Shown: in pieces, positions 1 to 8,166 of the stretch | How the letters are laid out: every line of letters starts with the position of its first letter | Numbering within the stretch: the stretch's first letter is position 1 | Source of the DNA: Cycloclasticus sp. | GTDB lineage: Bacteria; Pseudomonadota; Gammaproteobacteria; Methylococcales; Cycloclasticaceae | DNA: 64,000 nt | Assembly (NCBI GenBank): GCA_002733135.1 | Contig: NVUJ01000004.1 | Span: 1-64,000 of the forward strand | Reading direction: 5' to 3' | Program-made: the position numbers and the translations under genes | The notes under the pieces: model-generated | What the model saw: the letters and a program-made list of their open reading frames with translations, nothing else | Told to the model about the DNA's origin: nothing | The model's database searches: none

Positions 1-1002
1 TAAGGTGTCGGCCGTTGAGGTGCCATCTTGGGTCACGGTGTACGTCACTGTTCCGATATCTTCAGCGACCGTGGAACTGGCTGCTAAGGAGACGGTTAAG
101 TCAGTTTTATCAATAATAATGCCTTCACCCTGCCCATCGGCTATCGTTGCATTGTCTGGATTACTTAAATTAACAAAGAAATTTTCATCACTTTCATTAA
201 CTTCATCGTAATTTACATAGACATAAATAAACGCTTCCGTTTCACCTGGAAGGAAGGTCACTGTTCCAGAGTTAGGGTCGTAATCTTGCTCACCATCGGC
301 AAAAACGCCTCCAGCAATTGCTGTGCCATCAGCAGTTTGGAACTCAACCGTTACTGTCTCTGAAAAAGGTTTGCTTAACGTAACTGTAAAGACTGCAATG
401 CCGTCTTCGAAGTTATCGGGCGCTGGGCCAAGTTTAGAAATGTATTGTTCATACCGCTCACTTCCTGGCTCGCATTCGTGTGTATCGTTAATTGAGATAG
501 AAGGAGGGTCTTCAACTGGAGGTAATTCTGGGTCTGTCTCTGGAAACTCTACATTAATACCAACGGTATCAAATCCTGCTGTTACAGGTGCTCTTGGGTC
601 TAAATAATCAACACTTACAACTGTATGGCCGTTATTACCGTCTGTTCCTGCTGCTGGCGCACCTGCTGCTGTTGCTGGTAGCGCTGTTGTTGGGTCAAAA
701 TTTGGATTATTGGCTAAGGCATCTTGCAGGGCGGCTACTTCATTTTCTGCATCTGTTTGGCTTTGCGCGGCATGTTGATCTTGTTCTTGCGCTAAGGCTT
801 CGTCATTTAGCACAATGCTGGAGAAACTACCAAGGTCCATAACTGTACCGTCGTTAAACGCGATAACGATGGCGCCGTCTGTTGTGATTATTTTTTCGTT
901 TTCCGCAACGCTATCGCCTACGCTAAGTATGCGTTCTGTTCCATCTTCTGCGATTGCTTTTACGATGCCTGTTACTGATTGTACTGTGCCTATGTTAGCC
1001 AT
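1..1002 (-). CDS. lapA: LapA-like giant T1SS adhesin, N-terminal part (runs off the left edge)
   Basis: Only the first 334 codons are in the window; the gene continues past base 1. The start has a GGAG ribosome site just upstream. Residues 1-95 form the N-terminal retention-module type domain (starts MANIGTVQSV, with GDSV, DGTVMDLGS) that anchors such adhesins in the outer-membrane pore. It is followed by an Ala/Pro-rich linker with TAAG at residues 111-114, the same motif and nearly the same position as the LapG cut site of Pseudomonas LapA. From about residue 155 a Calx-beta-type repeat begins (DGTAIAGG, DYDPNSGTVTF, NESDENFFVNLSNP). LapG- and LapD-like genes and a dedicated T1SS lie within 10 kb, so this is inferred to be the secreted biofilm adhesin they serve. 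Total size and C-terminus are unknown. Confidence 0.9.
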   Translation of the reverse strand, partial: MANIGTVQSVTGIVKAIAEDGTERILSVGDSVAENEKIITTDGAIVIAFNDGTVMDLGSFSSIVLNDEALAQEQDQHAAQSQTDAENEVAALQDALANNPNFDPTTALPATAAGAPAAGTDGNNGHTVVSVDYLDPRAPVTAGFDTVGINVEFPETDPELPPVEDPPSISINDTHECEPGSERYEQYISKLGPAPDNFEDGIAVFTVTLSKPFSETVTVEFQTADGTAIAGGVFADGEQDYDPNSGTVTFLPGETEAFIYVYVNYDEVNESDENFFVNLSNPDNATIADGQGEGIIIDKTDLTVSLAASSTVAEDIGTVTYTVTQDGTSTADTL

Positions 1003-1068
1003 GATGTCTTCTCCATTCCATTTAGAGTTGTTGTTGATTTAAGTTTTGCATATGAAAAAAGTTTTTCA

Positions 1069-1086
1069 ATTGTACGTTGGTACTAG
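1069..1086. promoter_or_regulatory. Conserved motif ATTGTAC-N3-GGTACTA upstream of the adhesin gene
   Basis: ATTGTAC-GTT-GGTACTAG lies 66 nt upstream of the adhesin start codon. The same 14 conserved bases recur at 1822-1839, 68 nt upstream of the receiver gene. The GTAC-N4-GTAC core is a dyad. An 11-bp direct repeat GTTTTTCAATT also occurs at 1061-1071 and 1086-1096, overlapping this site at both ends. A regulator or promoter site is inferred; the binding protein is unknown. Confidence 0.5.
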
Positions 1087-1098
1087 TTTTTCAATTAC

Positions 1099-1335
1099 TT
1101 ACGTATCGGTTGGTATATCAATCAGACAATGCAAGTCTGTTAATGTGACGCCCGTTAATGTTGATGAGTACGTTGCTGGCTCATCTTCTACTGTTGTAAC
1201 GCTTACCTTGGTGTCTTGACCTAAGGTCTCTAACGAAATTGACAGGTACTTACTCAGCACATCCTTGCCTTCATCGACTAATAGGTCTTGAAGATCTAGT
1301 GTGTCTTGTTCGTTATTTGTTGTGTCATTTGCCAT
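1099..1335 (-). CDS. Small protein resembling a T1SS C-terminal target domain
   Basis: This 78-residue protein has no signal peptide or membrane segment and is acidic. Its pattern (LDLQDLLVDEG at about 13-23, LSKYLSISLE, then alternating beta-like residues, LTGVTLTDL) resembles the C-terminal secretion region of RTX/T1SS adhesins, which typically carry DLSDLL.GE..., DYL.F. and LEGVDL. Here that region stands alone as a gene, between the adhesin and a receiver gene, 4 nt downstream of the receiver gene and probably cotranscribed with it. It could be a small T1SS substrate, a regulator that occupies the transporter, or a remnant of another adhesin. The assignment is by pattern only; function is unknown. 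Confidence 0.6.
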   Translation of the reverse strand: MANDTTNNEQDTLDLQDLLVDEGKDVLSKYLSISLETLGQDTKVSVTTVEDEPATYSSTLTGVTLTDLHCLIDIPTDT

Positions 1336-1339
1336 TTTT

Positions 1340-1753
1340 CTATCCTCTTAGTTCCATACGTAGTTTGTCTAACAATGTGGCGGTCATTCGCCTAGTTATC
1401 CACGCTTCGTCTGCGTTCATTGCCGTTACCAATTTATTCGAATAATCGTTAAATCGGTCTAATTGCTGATAACCCTTTGCACCGGCTAATAAGCAATTTA
1501 ATATTTCCTCTTCACTAAGCTCATCTGCCACTACTACTATCTTGCTATCTGAACCTGCTTTTTCTAATAACTTTATGTAGTCGATTGTTTTCTCTTGCAT
1601 AAACCCATAGTCAAGTAAAACAACTGCTGACGGTGTGCTTTCAACTGCATTTAGCGCTTTTACTTCGTCGTCGAATGATTGCACATTAGCCTGTATTACT
1701 AGCAATGCAGACTTTATTTGATCCGTCTTATCAATTATCAGTACGTCAATCAT
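1340..1753 (-). CDS. Receiver-only response-regulator-like protein
   Basis: This 137-residue protein has the layout of a NarL/LuxR-type receiver: an N-terminal IDVLIIDKTD acidic patch, a candidate phospho-acceptor Asp in VVLLDYGF (about residue 49), and LLAGAKGY near the end. It stops after DEAWITRRMTATLLDKL, exactly where the helix-turn-helix of a full regulator would follow. The regulator encoded at 5857-6486 has the same receiver and linker (GDIWIQRHLVPRVIGTL) plus the HTH, so this looks like a truncated paralogue or a receiver that works by protein contact. No HTH is found downstream in any frame. The gene has its own conserved upstream motif and is followed after 4 nt by the small T1SS-signal-like gene. 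Confidence 0.7.
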   Translation of the reverse strand: MIDVLIIDKTDQIKSALLVIQANVQSFDDEVKALNAVESTPSAVVLLDYGFMQEKTIDYIKLLEKAGSDSKIVVVADELSEEEILNCLLAGAKGYQQLDRFNDYSNKLVTAMNADEAWITRRMTATLLDKLRMELRG

Positions 1754-1821
1754 TCTCTACTGCGCGGTTATTAAAAGGGTGCTAGTTGGAACTATCTTAA
1801 GCAGGTGCTTAGACTTTGACT

Positions 1822-1839
1822 ATTGTACAAAGGTACTAA
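1822..1839. promoter_or_regulatory. Second copy of ATTGTAC-N3-GGTACTA, upstream of the receiver gene
   Basis: ATTGTAC-AAA-GGTACTAA lies 68 nt upstream of the receiver gene start, matching the copy at 1069-1086 at all 14 fixed positions. The nearly identical spacing to the two start codons suggests a shared transcription signal linking the adhesin and the receiver / small-protein pair. Confidence 0.5.
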
Positions 1840-1882
1840 TTTTGGGGTTTTTTCTACTGCTGAGATGCAGGAAAAAAGGGGA

Positions 1883-2221
1883 TTACAAAATATTATCGTC
1901 CTCGACAATTAAGTTCTCTAGTGCGTTGACGTTTTTTCTGAGTTTTTTTCGAGCATTTAACTTGCTTTGCACCGCTTCTGGCAGCTCGGTGAAAACAAAG
2001 ACTTGCTTATCCATCAGCATATCCACCAAATCTTCTACTACACGTAGCATCTCAACATCAGAACTAGATAACGCTGTTTTTAATTCTGTAACGTTTGATG
2101 GGTTTTGTAAAAACGCGACAACATCTAGGTGATTGACTTCTAACCATTCGCTGCTTTCATTAACAGGCGTATCAAACAGTTGAATTATCTCGCCCTGTTG
2201 ATTGCGATTGACGTAAGGCAT
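1883..2221 (-). CDS. T1SS-adhesin-associated small conserved protein
   Basis: The protein has 112 residues, begins MPYVNRNQQGEIIQLFDTP, and has a charged helical C-terminus (SKLNARKKLRKNV, ENLIVEDDNIL). Proteins of this shape are common in gammaproteobacteria and are often mislabelled tryptophan synthase subunit beta-like; nothing in the sequence supports an enzyme. It is divergent from the T1SS ABC transporter, with 117 nt between the two start codons. The middle (about 45-90) predicts helices with ELP and FTELPEAVQ. Function is unknown; a role linked to the adhesin system is inferred from position only. Confidence 0.7.
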   Translation of the reverse strand: MPYVNRNQQGEIIQLFDTPVNESSEWLEVNHLDVVAFLQNPSNVTELKTALSSSDVEMLRVVEDLVDMLMDKQVFVFTELPEAVQSKLNARKKLRKNVNALENLIVEDDNIL

Positions 2222-2338
2222 ATTGCGACTCCAGTTGCATTTCTTCAGATTTGCTCTATCTTTCTAGTATTACTAAATATAACGTATTAATCAAACTTAC
2301 TACACATTTCAACATACTCAAATTGTGTTTTAGGTTAT

Positions 2339-4516
2339 ATGGACATGGCAATGACAGAAACGGCGACGTTAAAAAAGACAACTGATAATCTTTCTACAAT
2401 GGACAGTCAAGATGACCCCTTGTTGCTTGCACTTTTGTCTGTTTGTAAGTTATTGCAATCGCCTCACTCTGCAGATTCTTTGACTTCAGGCTTACCGCTA
2501 GTTGATAACAAATTAACGCCTTCTCTTTTTGTTCGGGCTGCTCAACGCGCCGGTTTCTCGACCGGTTTGGTCCGTCGCCCATTAGCCGAGATATCAAACT
2601 TAGTGTTACCCGCTGTGTTAATGCTGGAAGACAATAAAACGTGTGTTTTAATTGCCAAACAAAAAGACACTTGCACCATTATTGTGCCTGAAACGGATAG
2701 TGGCGAAAAAACGGTGCATGTAAACGTTCTGGAAGAAGCTTATAAAGGCACCGCTTTTTTCATCCAAGAAAACCATGCTTTTGACGACAGAACCTCAGAC
2801 TCTATTGTCCCAAAAGCTACACATTGGTTTTGGGATGTTATTTACAAATCATGGCCCATTTATGGTGAGGCGCTAGCTGCTTCTTTCTTGATTAATATGT
2901 TCGCCCTTGCATCCCCGCTTTTCATGATGAACGTCTACGATCGCGTTGTGCCTAACCATGCGTTTGAAACACTTTGGGTGTTAGCCTTTGGTGTAGCCAT
3001 TGTTTTTTCTTTTGATTTTGTTATGAAAGGCCTTCGAGGTTACTTTATAGATGTAGCGGGTAAACGGTCAGATATTATTTTATCTGCCACTATTTTTGAG
3101 AAAGTAATGGGTATCAAGATGGAGAATCGGCCTAAATCTGTAGGGGCCTTCGCCAGTAACTTGAGTGAATTTGAATCTTTCAGAGACTTTCTAACATCTG
3201 CAACACTAACCACGTTAATAGACTTACCTTTCTTATTTATTTTTCTATCTGTTATCTATATGTTAGGTGGCAGTTTGGCTTTCATTCCACTTGCTGTTTT
3301 ACCACTCGCCATTTTGGGTGGTATTGCTGTTCAAAAGCCACTAAAAAATACAATTAACGAATTATTTCAATATTCAGCGCAAAAAAACTCAACGCTTATT
3401 GAGTCGCTAAGCAATATTGACTCAATAAAAGCAAGTGGCGCAGAAGGGCAAATGCAAACTAAATGGGAACAAAACACCGGGCAAATTGCTAGGCTTGGGC
3501 TCAAATCACGTTTTTACTCTTCGATGGCTGTTAATTTCACGTCTTTGTTAACACAGGTCGCTACTGTTAGCGTTCTAATTTACGGTGTGTACAAAATATC
3601 AGAGGGTGACTTAACAACGGGTGGATTAATTGCTTGCACGATTTTAACTGGTAGAGCATTGGCCCCTGTAGCACAAGTTGCTTCATTGCTAACGCGATAC
3701 CATCAAGCTCGTACCTCGCTTGATACCTTGACTAGCATGATGTCACAACCGGTTGAACGGGAGCCCGGTAAAAAATATTTACATCGTCCAGTATTCAACG
3801 GCGATATCGAATTTAAAAACATTTCATTTAGCTACCCCGACCAACCAATAAAAGCACTGGACAATGTTTCCTTTAAAATCGCGGCCGGTGAACGAGTTGC
3901 CTTTATTGGGCGTATTGGTTCCGGCAAGAGCACCATTGAAAAACTCATGCTTGGAATGTATGAGGCGCAGGAAGGGTCAATCTTAATTGATGGCACTGAT
4001 ATTCGGCAAATTGACCCATCCGACTTACGCCGGCAAATTGGTTACGTCCCGCAAGATATATCACTAATGTTTGGCAGTGTTAAAGACAATATTACGTTGG
4101 GTTCTCGCTATGCTGATGACGCGTCTATTTTGAATGCCGCCGAGGTAGCTGGTGTTACCCAATTTGTTAACCGGCATCCTGAAGGATTCGATATGCCCGT
4201 TGGCGAACGCGGTGCTTCGCTTTCTGGCGGGCAACGGCAAAGTGTTGCGGTTGCCCGGTCCTTGCTGCTTAACCCACCCATTTTTATTATGGATGAGCCC
4301 AGCAACTCGATGGATAACAGCACCGAGGAGCGGTTTAAACAAAATTTTGCTGCACAGCTTAATAATCAGACGTTAATCCTTGTCACGCATAGAGCGTCCT
4401 TATTAACACTTGTAGATCGCTTAATTGTGATGGATGGCTCTAAGGTAATGGCTGACGGGCCTAAAGACAAAGTGCTAGAAGCGTTGAAAAAGGGACAAAT
4501 CAAGGTTTCAAAATAA
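2339..4516 (+). CDS. lapB: Type I secretion ABC transporter, LapB type
   Basis: A 725-residue fused permease/ATPase that drives one-step export of the adhesin. The N-terminal ~150 residues form a C39-peptidase-like domain without the catalytic Cys-Gly pair, so it binds substrate rather than cutting it. Membrane helices lie at about 170-450. The ATPase follows with Walker A GRIGSGKST (about 523), signature LSGGQRQ (about 627), Walker B IFIMDEPS (about 647) and H-loop LVTHRA. Two more in-frame ATG codons (2345, 2351) could be the start. It is the first gene of a + strand run with the HlyD-type adaptor 2 nt downstream. Length and degenerate peptidase domain fit the LapB/RtxB subgroup dedicated to giant adhesins. 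Confidence 0.93.
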   Translation: MDMAMTETATLKKTTDNLSTMDSQDDPLLLALLSVCKLLQSPHSADSLTSGLPLVDNKLTPSLFVRAAQRAGFSTGLVRRPLAEISNLVLPAVLMLEDNKTCVLIAKQKDTCTIIVPETDSGEKTVHVNVLEEAYKGTAFFIQENHAFDDRTSDSIVPKATHWFWDVIYKSWPIYGEALAASFLINMFALASPLFMMNVYDRVVPNHAFETLWVLAFGVAIVFSFDFVMKGLRGYFIDVAGKRSDIILSATIFEKVMGIKMENRPKSVGAFASNLSEFESFRDFLTSATLTTLIDLPFLFIFLSVIYMLGGSLAFIPLAVLPLAILGGIAVQKPLKNTINELFQYSAQKNSTLIESLSNIDSIKASGAEGQMQTKWEQNTGQIARLGLKSRFYSSMAVNFTSLLTQVATVSVLIYGVYKISEGDLTTGGLIACTILTGRALAPVAQVASLLTRYHQARTSLDTLTSMMSQPVEREPGKKYLHRPVFNGDIEFKNISFSYPDQPIKALDNVSFKIAAGERVAFIGRIGSGKSTIEKLMLGMYEAQEGSILIDGTDIRQIDPSDLRRQIGYVPQDISLMFGSVKDNITLGSRYADDASILNAAEVAGVTQFVNRHPEGFDMPVGERGASLSGGQRQSVAVARSLLLNPPIFIMDEPSNSMDNSTEERFKQNFAAQLNNQTLILVTHRASLLTLVDRLIVMDGSKVMADGPKDKVLEALKKGQIKVSK

Positions 4517-4518
4517 TT

Positions 4519-5790
4519 ATGTTTAATAAAATAGCAAGTTTTAAAAAGGCCTACGAACAACAGGCCGAAGACCAAGCGTACATTACGGACGTAAACGCTG
4601 CCAGTTTGTACGGCGCGTCTATGCAAAGCCATATCATGTTATGGGTAGCATTTAGCTTTGTAATTATTGCCATCATCTGGGCAAATTTTGCTGAACTGGA
4701 CGAAGTAACACGAGGCTCCGGCAAAACCATTCCTTCTAGTCACATTCAAGTCATACAAAATTTAGAAGGCGGTATCCTTGCTGAAATTTTAGTTCGAGAA
4801 GGTCAAAAGGTGGAAAAAGGCCAGGCGCTTTTACAACTTGATGCCATTCGATTTTCATCATCTTTAAACGAAAACAAGCTCAAATTTCTTGAGTTGCTCG
4901 CTGCAACGGCTCGTTTAACTGCCGAAGTAGAAAACACGCCATTAATAATTCCACCAGAAGTCATAAAGACTGCTCCCAGCATTGCTGATAATGCCTTACA
5001 ATTATTCAAGTCTCGCCGAGATGAATTAAATGCCAGCACAAAATTTCTGCGCGAACAAATTGCACAACGCGGCCGAAGTTATGCCTTACTAAAAGAGGAG
5101 CTCGATATGTCGGTACCTCTGGTAGATGAAGGCGCTATGTCTAAAGTTGAGCTGCTACGTATCAAACGAGAGGCCAACGATTTAAGAGGCCAATTAACGG
5201 AATCGAGAAACAAGCTTTCGGAGACTAAAATTCGCTTTCAAACCAAAGCGCTTGAGGAACTAAACCAAGTAAAAGCCGAACTAGATAGAACAGGAGAATC
5301 AACGTTAGCACTCGAAGACCGAGTAACAAGAACACGCGTGGTTTCCCCTGTTAAAGGCATTATTAAGCAACTTAAAGTAACCACCGTTGGTGGCGTTATA
5401 CAACCAGGCATGGATTTGGTTGAGATTGTTCCGCTGGATGATCAGCTTTTAATTGAAGCGGAAATTAGGCCTGCTGATATCGCCTTCCTTCATCCGGGAC
5501 AAAAAGCGGTGGTAAAATTAACGGCTTATGATTTTTCTATCTATGGTGGTCTAGAAGCTACGCTTGAACATATTAGTGCCGACAGCATTACTAACGAAGA
5601 AGATGGGGAGAATTATTTCCTCATCCGATTGAGAACGGATAAAAACTATGTTGAGAAAAACGGTGCTAAACTTAATGTTATTGCCGGCATGACGGCTGAC
5701 GTTGATATTTTAACTGGCAAAAAATCTGTGTTAGATTACCTACTGAAGCCTATTTTAAAAGCCAAGGAACGCGCTTTAAAGGAACGTTAA
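4519..5790 (+). CDS. lapC: T1SS membrane-fusion adaptor, HlyD/LapC type
   Basis: A 423-residue periplasmic adaptor linking the ABC transporter to the TolC-type pore. A short cytoplasmic tail is followed by one membrane helix (about 38-60, MLWVAFSFVIIAIIWANF), then a biotinyl-lipoyl-like half (IQNLEGGILAEILVREGQKV), a long coiled-coil hairpin (about 120-270), the second lipoyl half (TRVVSPVKGIIKQLKV) and a beta-barrel C-terminus. It starts 2 nt after the transporter stop, so the two are almost certainly translated together. All HlyD-family landmarks are present and length is normal. Confidence 0.93.
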   Translation: MFNKIASFKKAYEQQAEDQAYITDVNAASLYGASMQSHIMLWVAFSFVIIAIIWANFAELDEVTRGSGKTIPSSHIQVIQNLEGGILAEILVREGQKVEKGQALLQLDAIRFSSSLNENKLKFLELLAATARLTAEVENTPLIIPPEVIKTAPSIADNALQLFKSRRDELNASTKFLREQIAQRGRSYALLKEELDMSVPLVDEGAMSKVELLRIKREANDLRGQLTESRNKLSETKIRFQTKALEELNQVKAELDRTGESTLALEDRVTRTRVVSPVKGIIKQLKVTTVGGVIQPGMDLVEIVPLDDQLLIEAEIRPADIAFLHPGQKAVVKLTAYDFSIYGGLEATLEHISADSITNEEDGENYFLIRLRTDKNYVEKNGAKLNVIAGMTADVDILTGKKSVLDYLLKPILKAKERALKER

Positions 5791-5856
5791 AATGTTTTCA
5801 TTAAATATACAGTCAAGGGTTTAAAGCTATGACTATTACGTTAAAGGACTAACCAA

Positions 5857-6486
5857 ATGCGTCGAATTGTTATTTATTCAGACAACCAAATCCTAGTAAA
5901 GCTATGGTCACACGCACTGATTAGTCATTTTGACATTCTGACTGCATCCAGCACAGCAGATTTTGATGCAACCGCAGTTGTCGTCATTGATTCTAATAAA
6001 ATAGATGCGAATTCTAACTTACTGACATTGTTTTCAAATAAATCTATACGTTTTCTTATAGTCGGAAAAGATTGGAGTGAAAATAAGCAAATTAACGCAC
6101 TAGTGCATGGGGCTGCGGGCTATTGCGGCGAATCTGAGCCACCCAAACTATTACTTCAAGCGATTAACAGTATTTTGAAGGGTGATATATGGATTCAACG
6201 CCATCTTGTTCCTCGTGTTATTGGCACATTGGTCAGAATGAAATCCGAGGCTGTATCACCGGTAAAAATCAATAAATCTATCGAATCAACCGCTTTGCTT
6301 GATACTCTTTCTACAAGAGAACGGGACGTTGCCAACATGATTCGTAAAGGCGAAAATAACAAACATATTGCCACTGCTTTAGATATTTCTGAAAGGACCG
6401 TAAAGGCCCATTTGACCTCCGTATTTAAAAAGCTAGGCGTACCCGACCGCCTTCATTTAGCTATGTATATTAAGGAATATAGTTGA
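5857..6486 (+). CDS. LuxR/NarL-type response regulator in the adhesin locus
   Basis: A 209-residue protein with a degenerate receiver domain (1-~125; IYSDNQI at the start, candidate Asp in VVVIDSNK) and a LuxR HTH (about 145-209: LSTRERDVANMI, NKHIATALDISERTVKAHLTS in two blocks, FKKLGV). It lies between lapC and the TolC gene, 66 nt after lapC, with AAAGGA upstream of its ATG. A linked sensor kinase is absent. It probably controls adhesin or T1SS transcription, and the twin motifs at 1069 and 1822 are candidate targets. The receiver-only protein at 1340-1753 shares its architecture and might form a dimer with it (inference). Confidence 0.85.
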   Translation: MRRIVIYSDNQILVKLWSHALISHFDILTASSTADFDATAVVVIDSNKIDANSNLLTLFSNKSIRFLIVGKDWSENKQINALVHGAAGYCGESEPPKLLLQAINSILKGDIWIQRHLVPRVIGTLVRMKSEAVSPVKINKSIESTALLDTLSTRERDVANMIRKGENNKHIATALDISERTVKAHLTSVFKKLGVPDRLHLAMYIKEYS

Positions 6487-6588
6487 CCAAACAAACTTCT
6501 TAGGTTAAATTCTTAAAAGGAATGCTTAGAATGCTGATTTTATTGCATTTATTTCAATTTTAACAAAAATTAGTAAGAGGGAACTCAG

Positions 6589-8100
6589 ATGAAACTTCAA
6601 GCAACTATAGCTATCAGCGCGCTTTGTGCGCTAAGCTTTGGAACTGTCACCGCTGAAACATTGCAGGATGCAATTCAATACACTGTTAACGAAAATCCAG
6701 AAATTCGTTCTGCCGCGTCTGAACGACTCGCCGTCGAACAAGAAATCAGCCAAGCTAAAGCAGGTTTCTTTCCAACTGTAGACATCTCAGCTGGTGCCGG
6801 TTGGGAACGCTCATTCAATTCTTCTACGAAAGCTGATGGTTCTGAGTCTAAATCACTCGGAAGAGATGAAGCATCCATTGAAATTAGACAAATGATTTAC
6901 GATGGCTTTGCAACTGCAAGTGAAGTTGATCGCCAAACGGCTAGAACAAATTCACGAGCTTATACTGTTTTTGGCCAAGCGGAAATTACAGCACTTAACG
7001 CTGTTGAAGCTTATATCAACGTCTTACGTCGCGAGGAATTATTAGCACTTGCTAAAGAGAACCTTGCCGTCCATGCTAGAACAAACGAACAAATTACATC
7101 TAGAAGCTCACGTGGTGTTGGCAGAAAGGCAGATGTAGAGCAATCAACAGGACGTTTAGCGTTAGCTGAAAGAAACGTGCGGTCTGAAATTGGTAACCTT
7201 AAAGATGCTCAAACTGCGTATTTAAGAGTTGTGGGCAGACTTCCTCATGAACTTGAAGCGGTGAGCTCACCCGGTGATGCATTACCCGCTACTTTTGATC
7301 AAGCGGTCGATGGCGCTATTGCAAACCACCCGATCCTTAAATCTGCTAATTCAGACATCCAATCTGCTATTGCGCAACACGCAACGGCTAAAACGGCCTT
7401 TTTACCACGTGTCGATCTTGAGTTAAGTGCAACGCATAATAAAGATATTGATGGCATAGAAGACGTGAATGAAGATGCTTTAGCGATGGTTCGCTTACGT
7501 TATAACTTATATAACGGCGGTAGAGATTCAGCACGTCGTAAAGAAACGGCTCAACTCATCAACCAAGCAAAAAATATTAGAGATAACACATATAGACAAG
7601 CAGTTGAAAGCATGCGTTTATCTTGGATTGCTCACCAAACGGTGATGAGCCAAATGGCTTTCTTCGAGAATCATAAAAACTCAAGCATTAAAAGTAACGA
7701 AGCGTACCAAAAGCAATTCAACATTGGCCGTCGTTCATTGTTAGATTTATTGGATTCAGCCAACGAGATGTTTACAGCGAAAAGCGCTTATACCAATGCA
7801 AAACACGACGAAGTGTTTGCGCAATATCGTATTCTTGCAAGTGGTGGCGCTCTAAACAATTATTTGGCTGTTAAGTTACCAGCAGAAACTGCTATTTTGG
7901 CAGAATCTACTCCTTGGATTGGCGCGTCTCAAAGGCCTCAAGTAACGCCGACTTACTCAACGCCTTCTAGTACAGCTGCCGCAACGACGGAAGCAGAAGT
8001 AGCTGAAGAATCTACATCAGCAGCTGTTGCAATGTATGAAAAACCTTGCGTCGATGGAGTTAACAGCGCTGGATTTTATACGGCCTGCACCGCAAAATAA
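6589..8100 (+). CDS. lapE: TolC-family outer-membrane channel of the adhesin T1SS
   Basis: A 503-residue protein with a clear signal peptide (cleavage near AET, about residue 23) and the two OEP/TolC repeats of long helices (about 25-220 and 235-430; NPEIRSAASERLAVEQ, RQMIYDGFAT, RYNLYNGGRD, NIGRRSLLDLLDSANEMF). A 70-residue low-complexity Thr/Ala/Glu tail ends with two Cys residues (EKPCVDGVN, YTACTAK), unusual for a TolC and possibly an exposed disulphide. It has a good ribosome site (GAGGGAACTCAG before ATG). In Lap-type systems this pore also holds the retained adhesin. Confidence 0.92.
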   Translation: MKLQATIAISALCALSFGTVTAETLQDAIQYTVNENPEIRSAASERLAVEQEISQAKAGFFPTVDISAGAGWERSFNSSTKADGSESKSLGRDEASIEIRQMIYDGFATASEVDRQTARTNSRAYTVFGQAEITALNAVEAYINVLRREELLALAKENLAVHARTNEQITSRSSRGVGRKADVEQSTGRLALAERNVRSEIGNLKDAQTAYLRVVGRLPHELEAVSSPGDALPATFDQAVDGAIANHPILKSANSDIQSAIAQHATAKTAFLPRVDLELSATHNKDIDGIEDVNEDALAMVRLRYNLYNGGRDSARRKETAQLINQAKNIRDNTYRQAVESMRLSWIAHQTVMSQMAFFENHKNSSIKSNEAYQKQFNIGRRSLLDLLDSANEMFTAKSAYTNAKHDEVFAQYRILASGGALNNYLAVKLPAETAILAESTPWIGASQRPQVTPTYSTPSSTAAATTEAEVAEESTSAAVAMYEKPCVDGVNSAGFYTACTAK

Positions 8101-8116
8101 CGCCGCGTTAATAATG

Positions 8117-8147
8117 AAAAAAGCTATCAGAAATGATAGCCTTTTTT
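8117..8147. terminator. Bidirectional Rho-independent terminator between lapE and lapG
   Basis: Perfect 7-bp stem GCTATCA / TGATAGC with loop GAAA, flanked by A6 on the left and T6 on the right. It can stop both lapE (+) and lapG (-) transcription; the genes converge here. Confidence 0.85.
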
Positions 8148-8166
8148 ATGCTCTAAGAAAAAACCG

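Noticed and set aside
5-1042. Four + strand open frames opposite the adhesin gene
   Set aside because: They are antisense shadows of the adhesin frame; no ribosome sites or recognisable domains, while the minus frame shows clear LapA and Calx-beta features.
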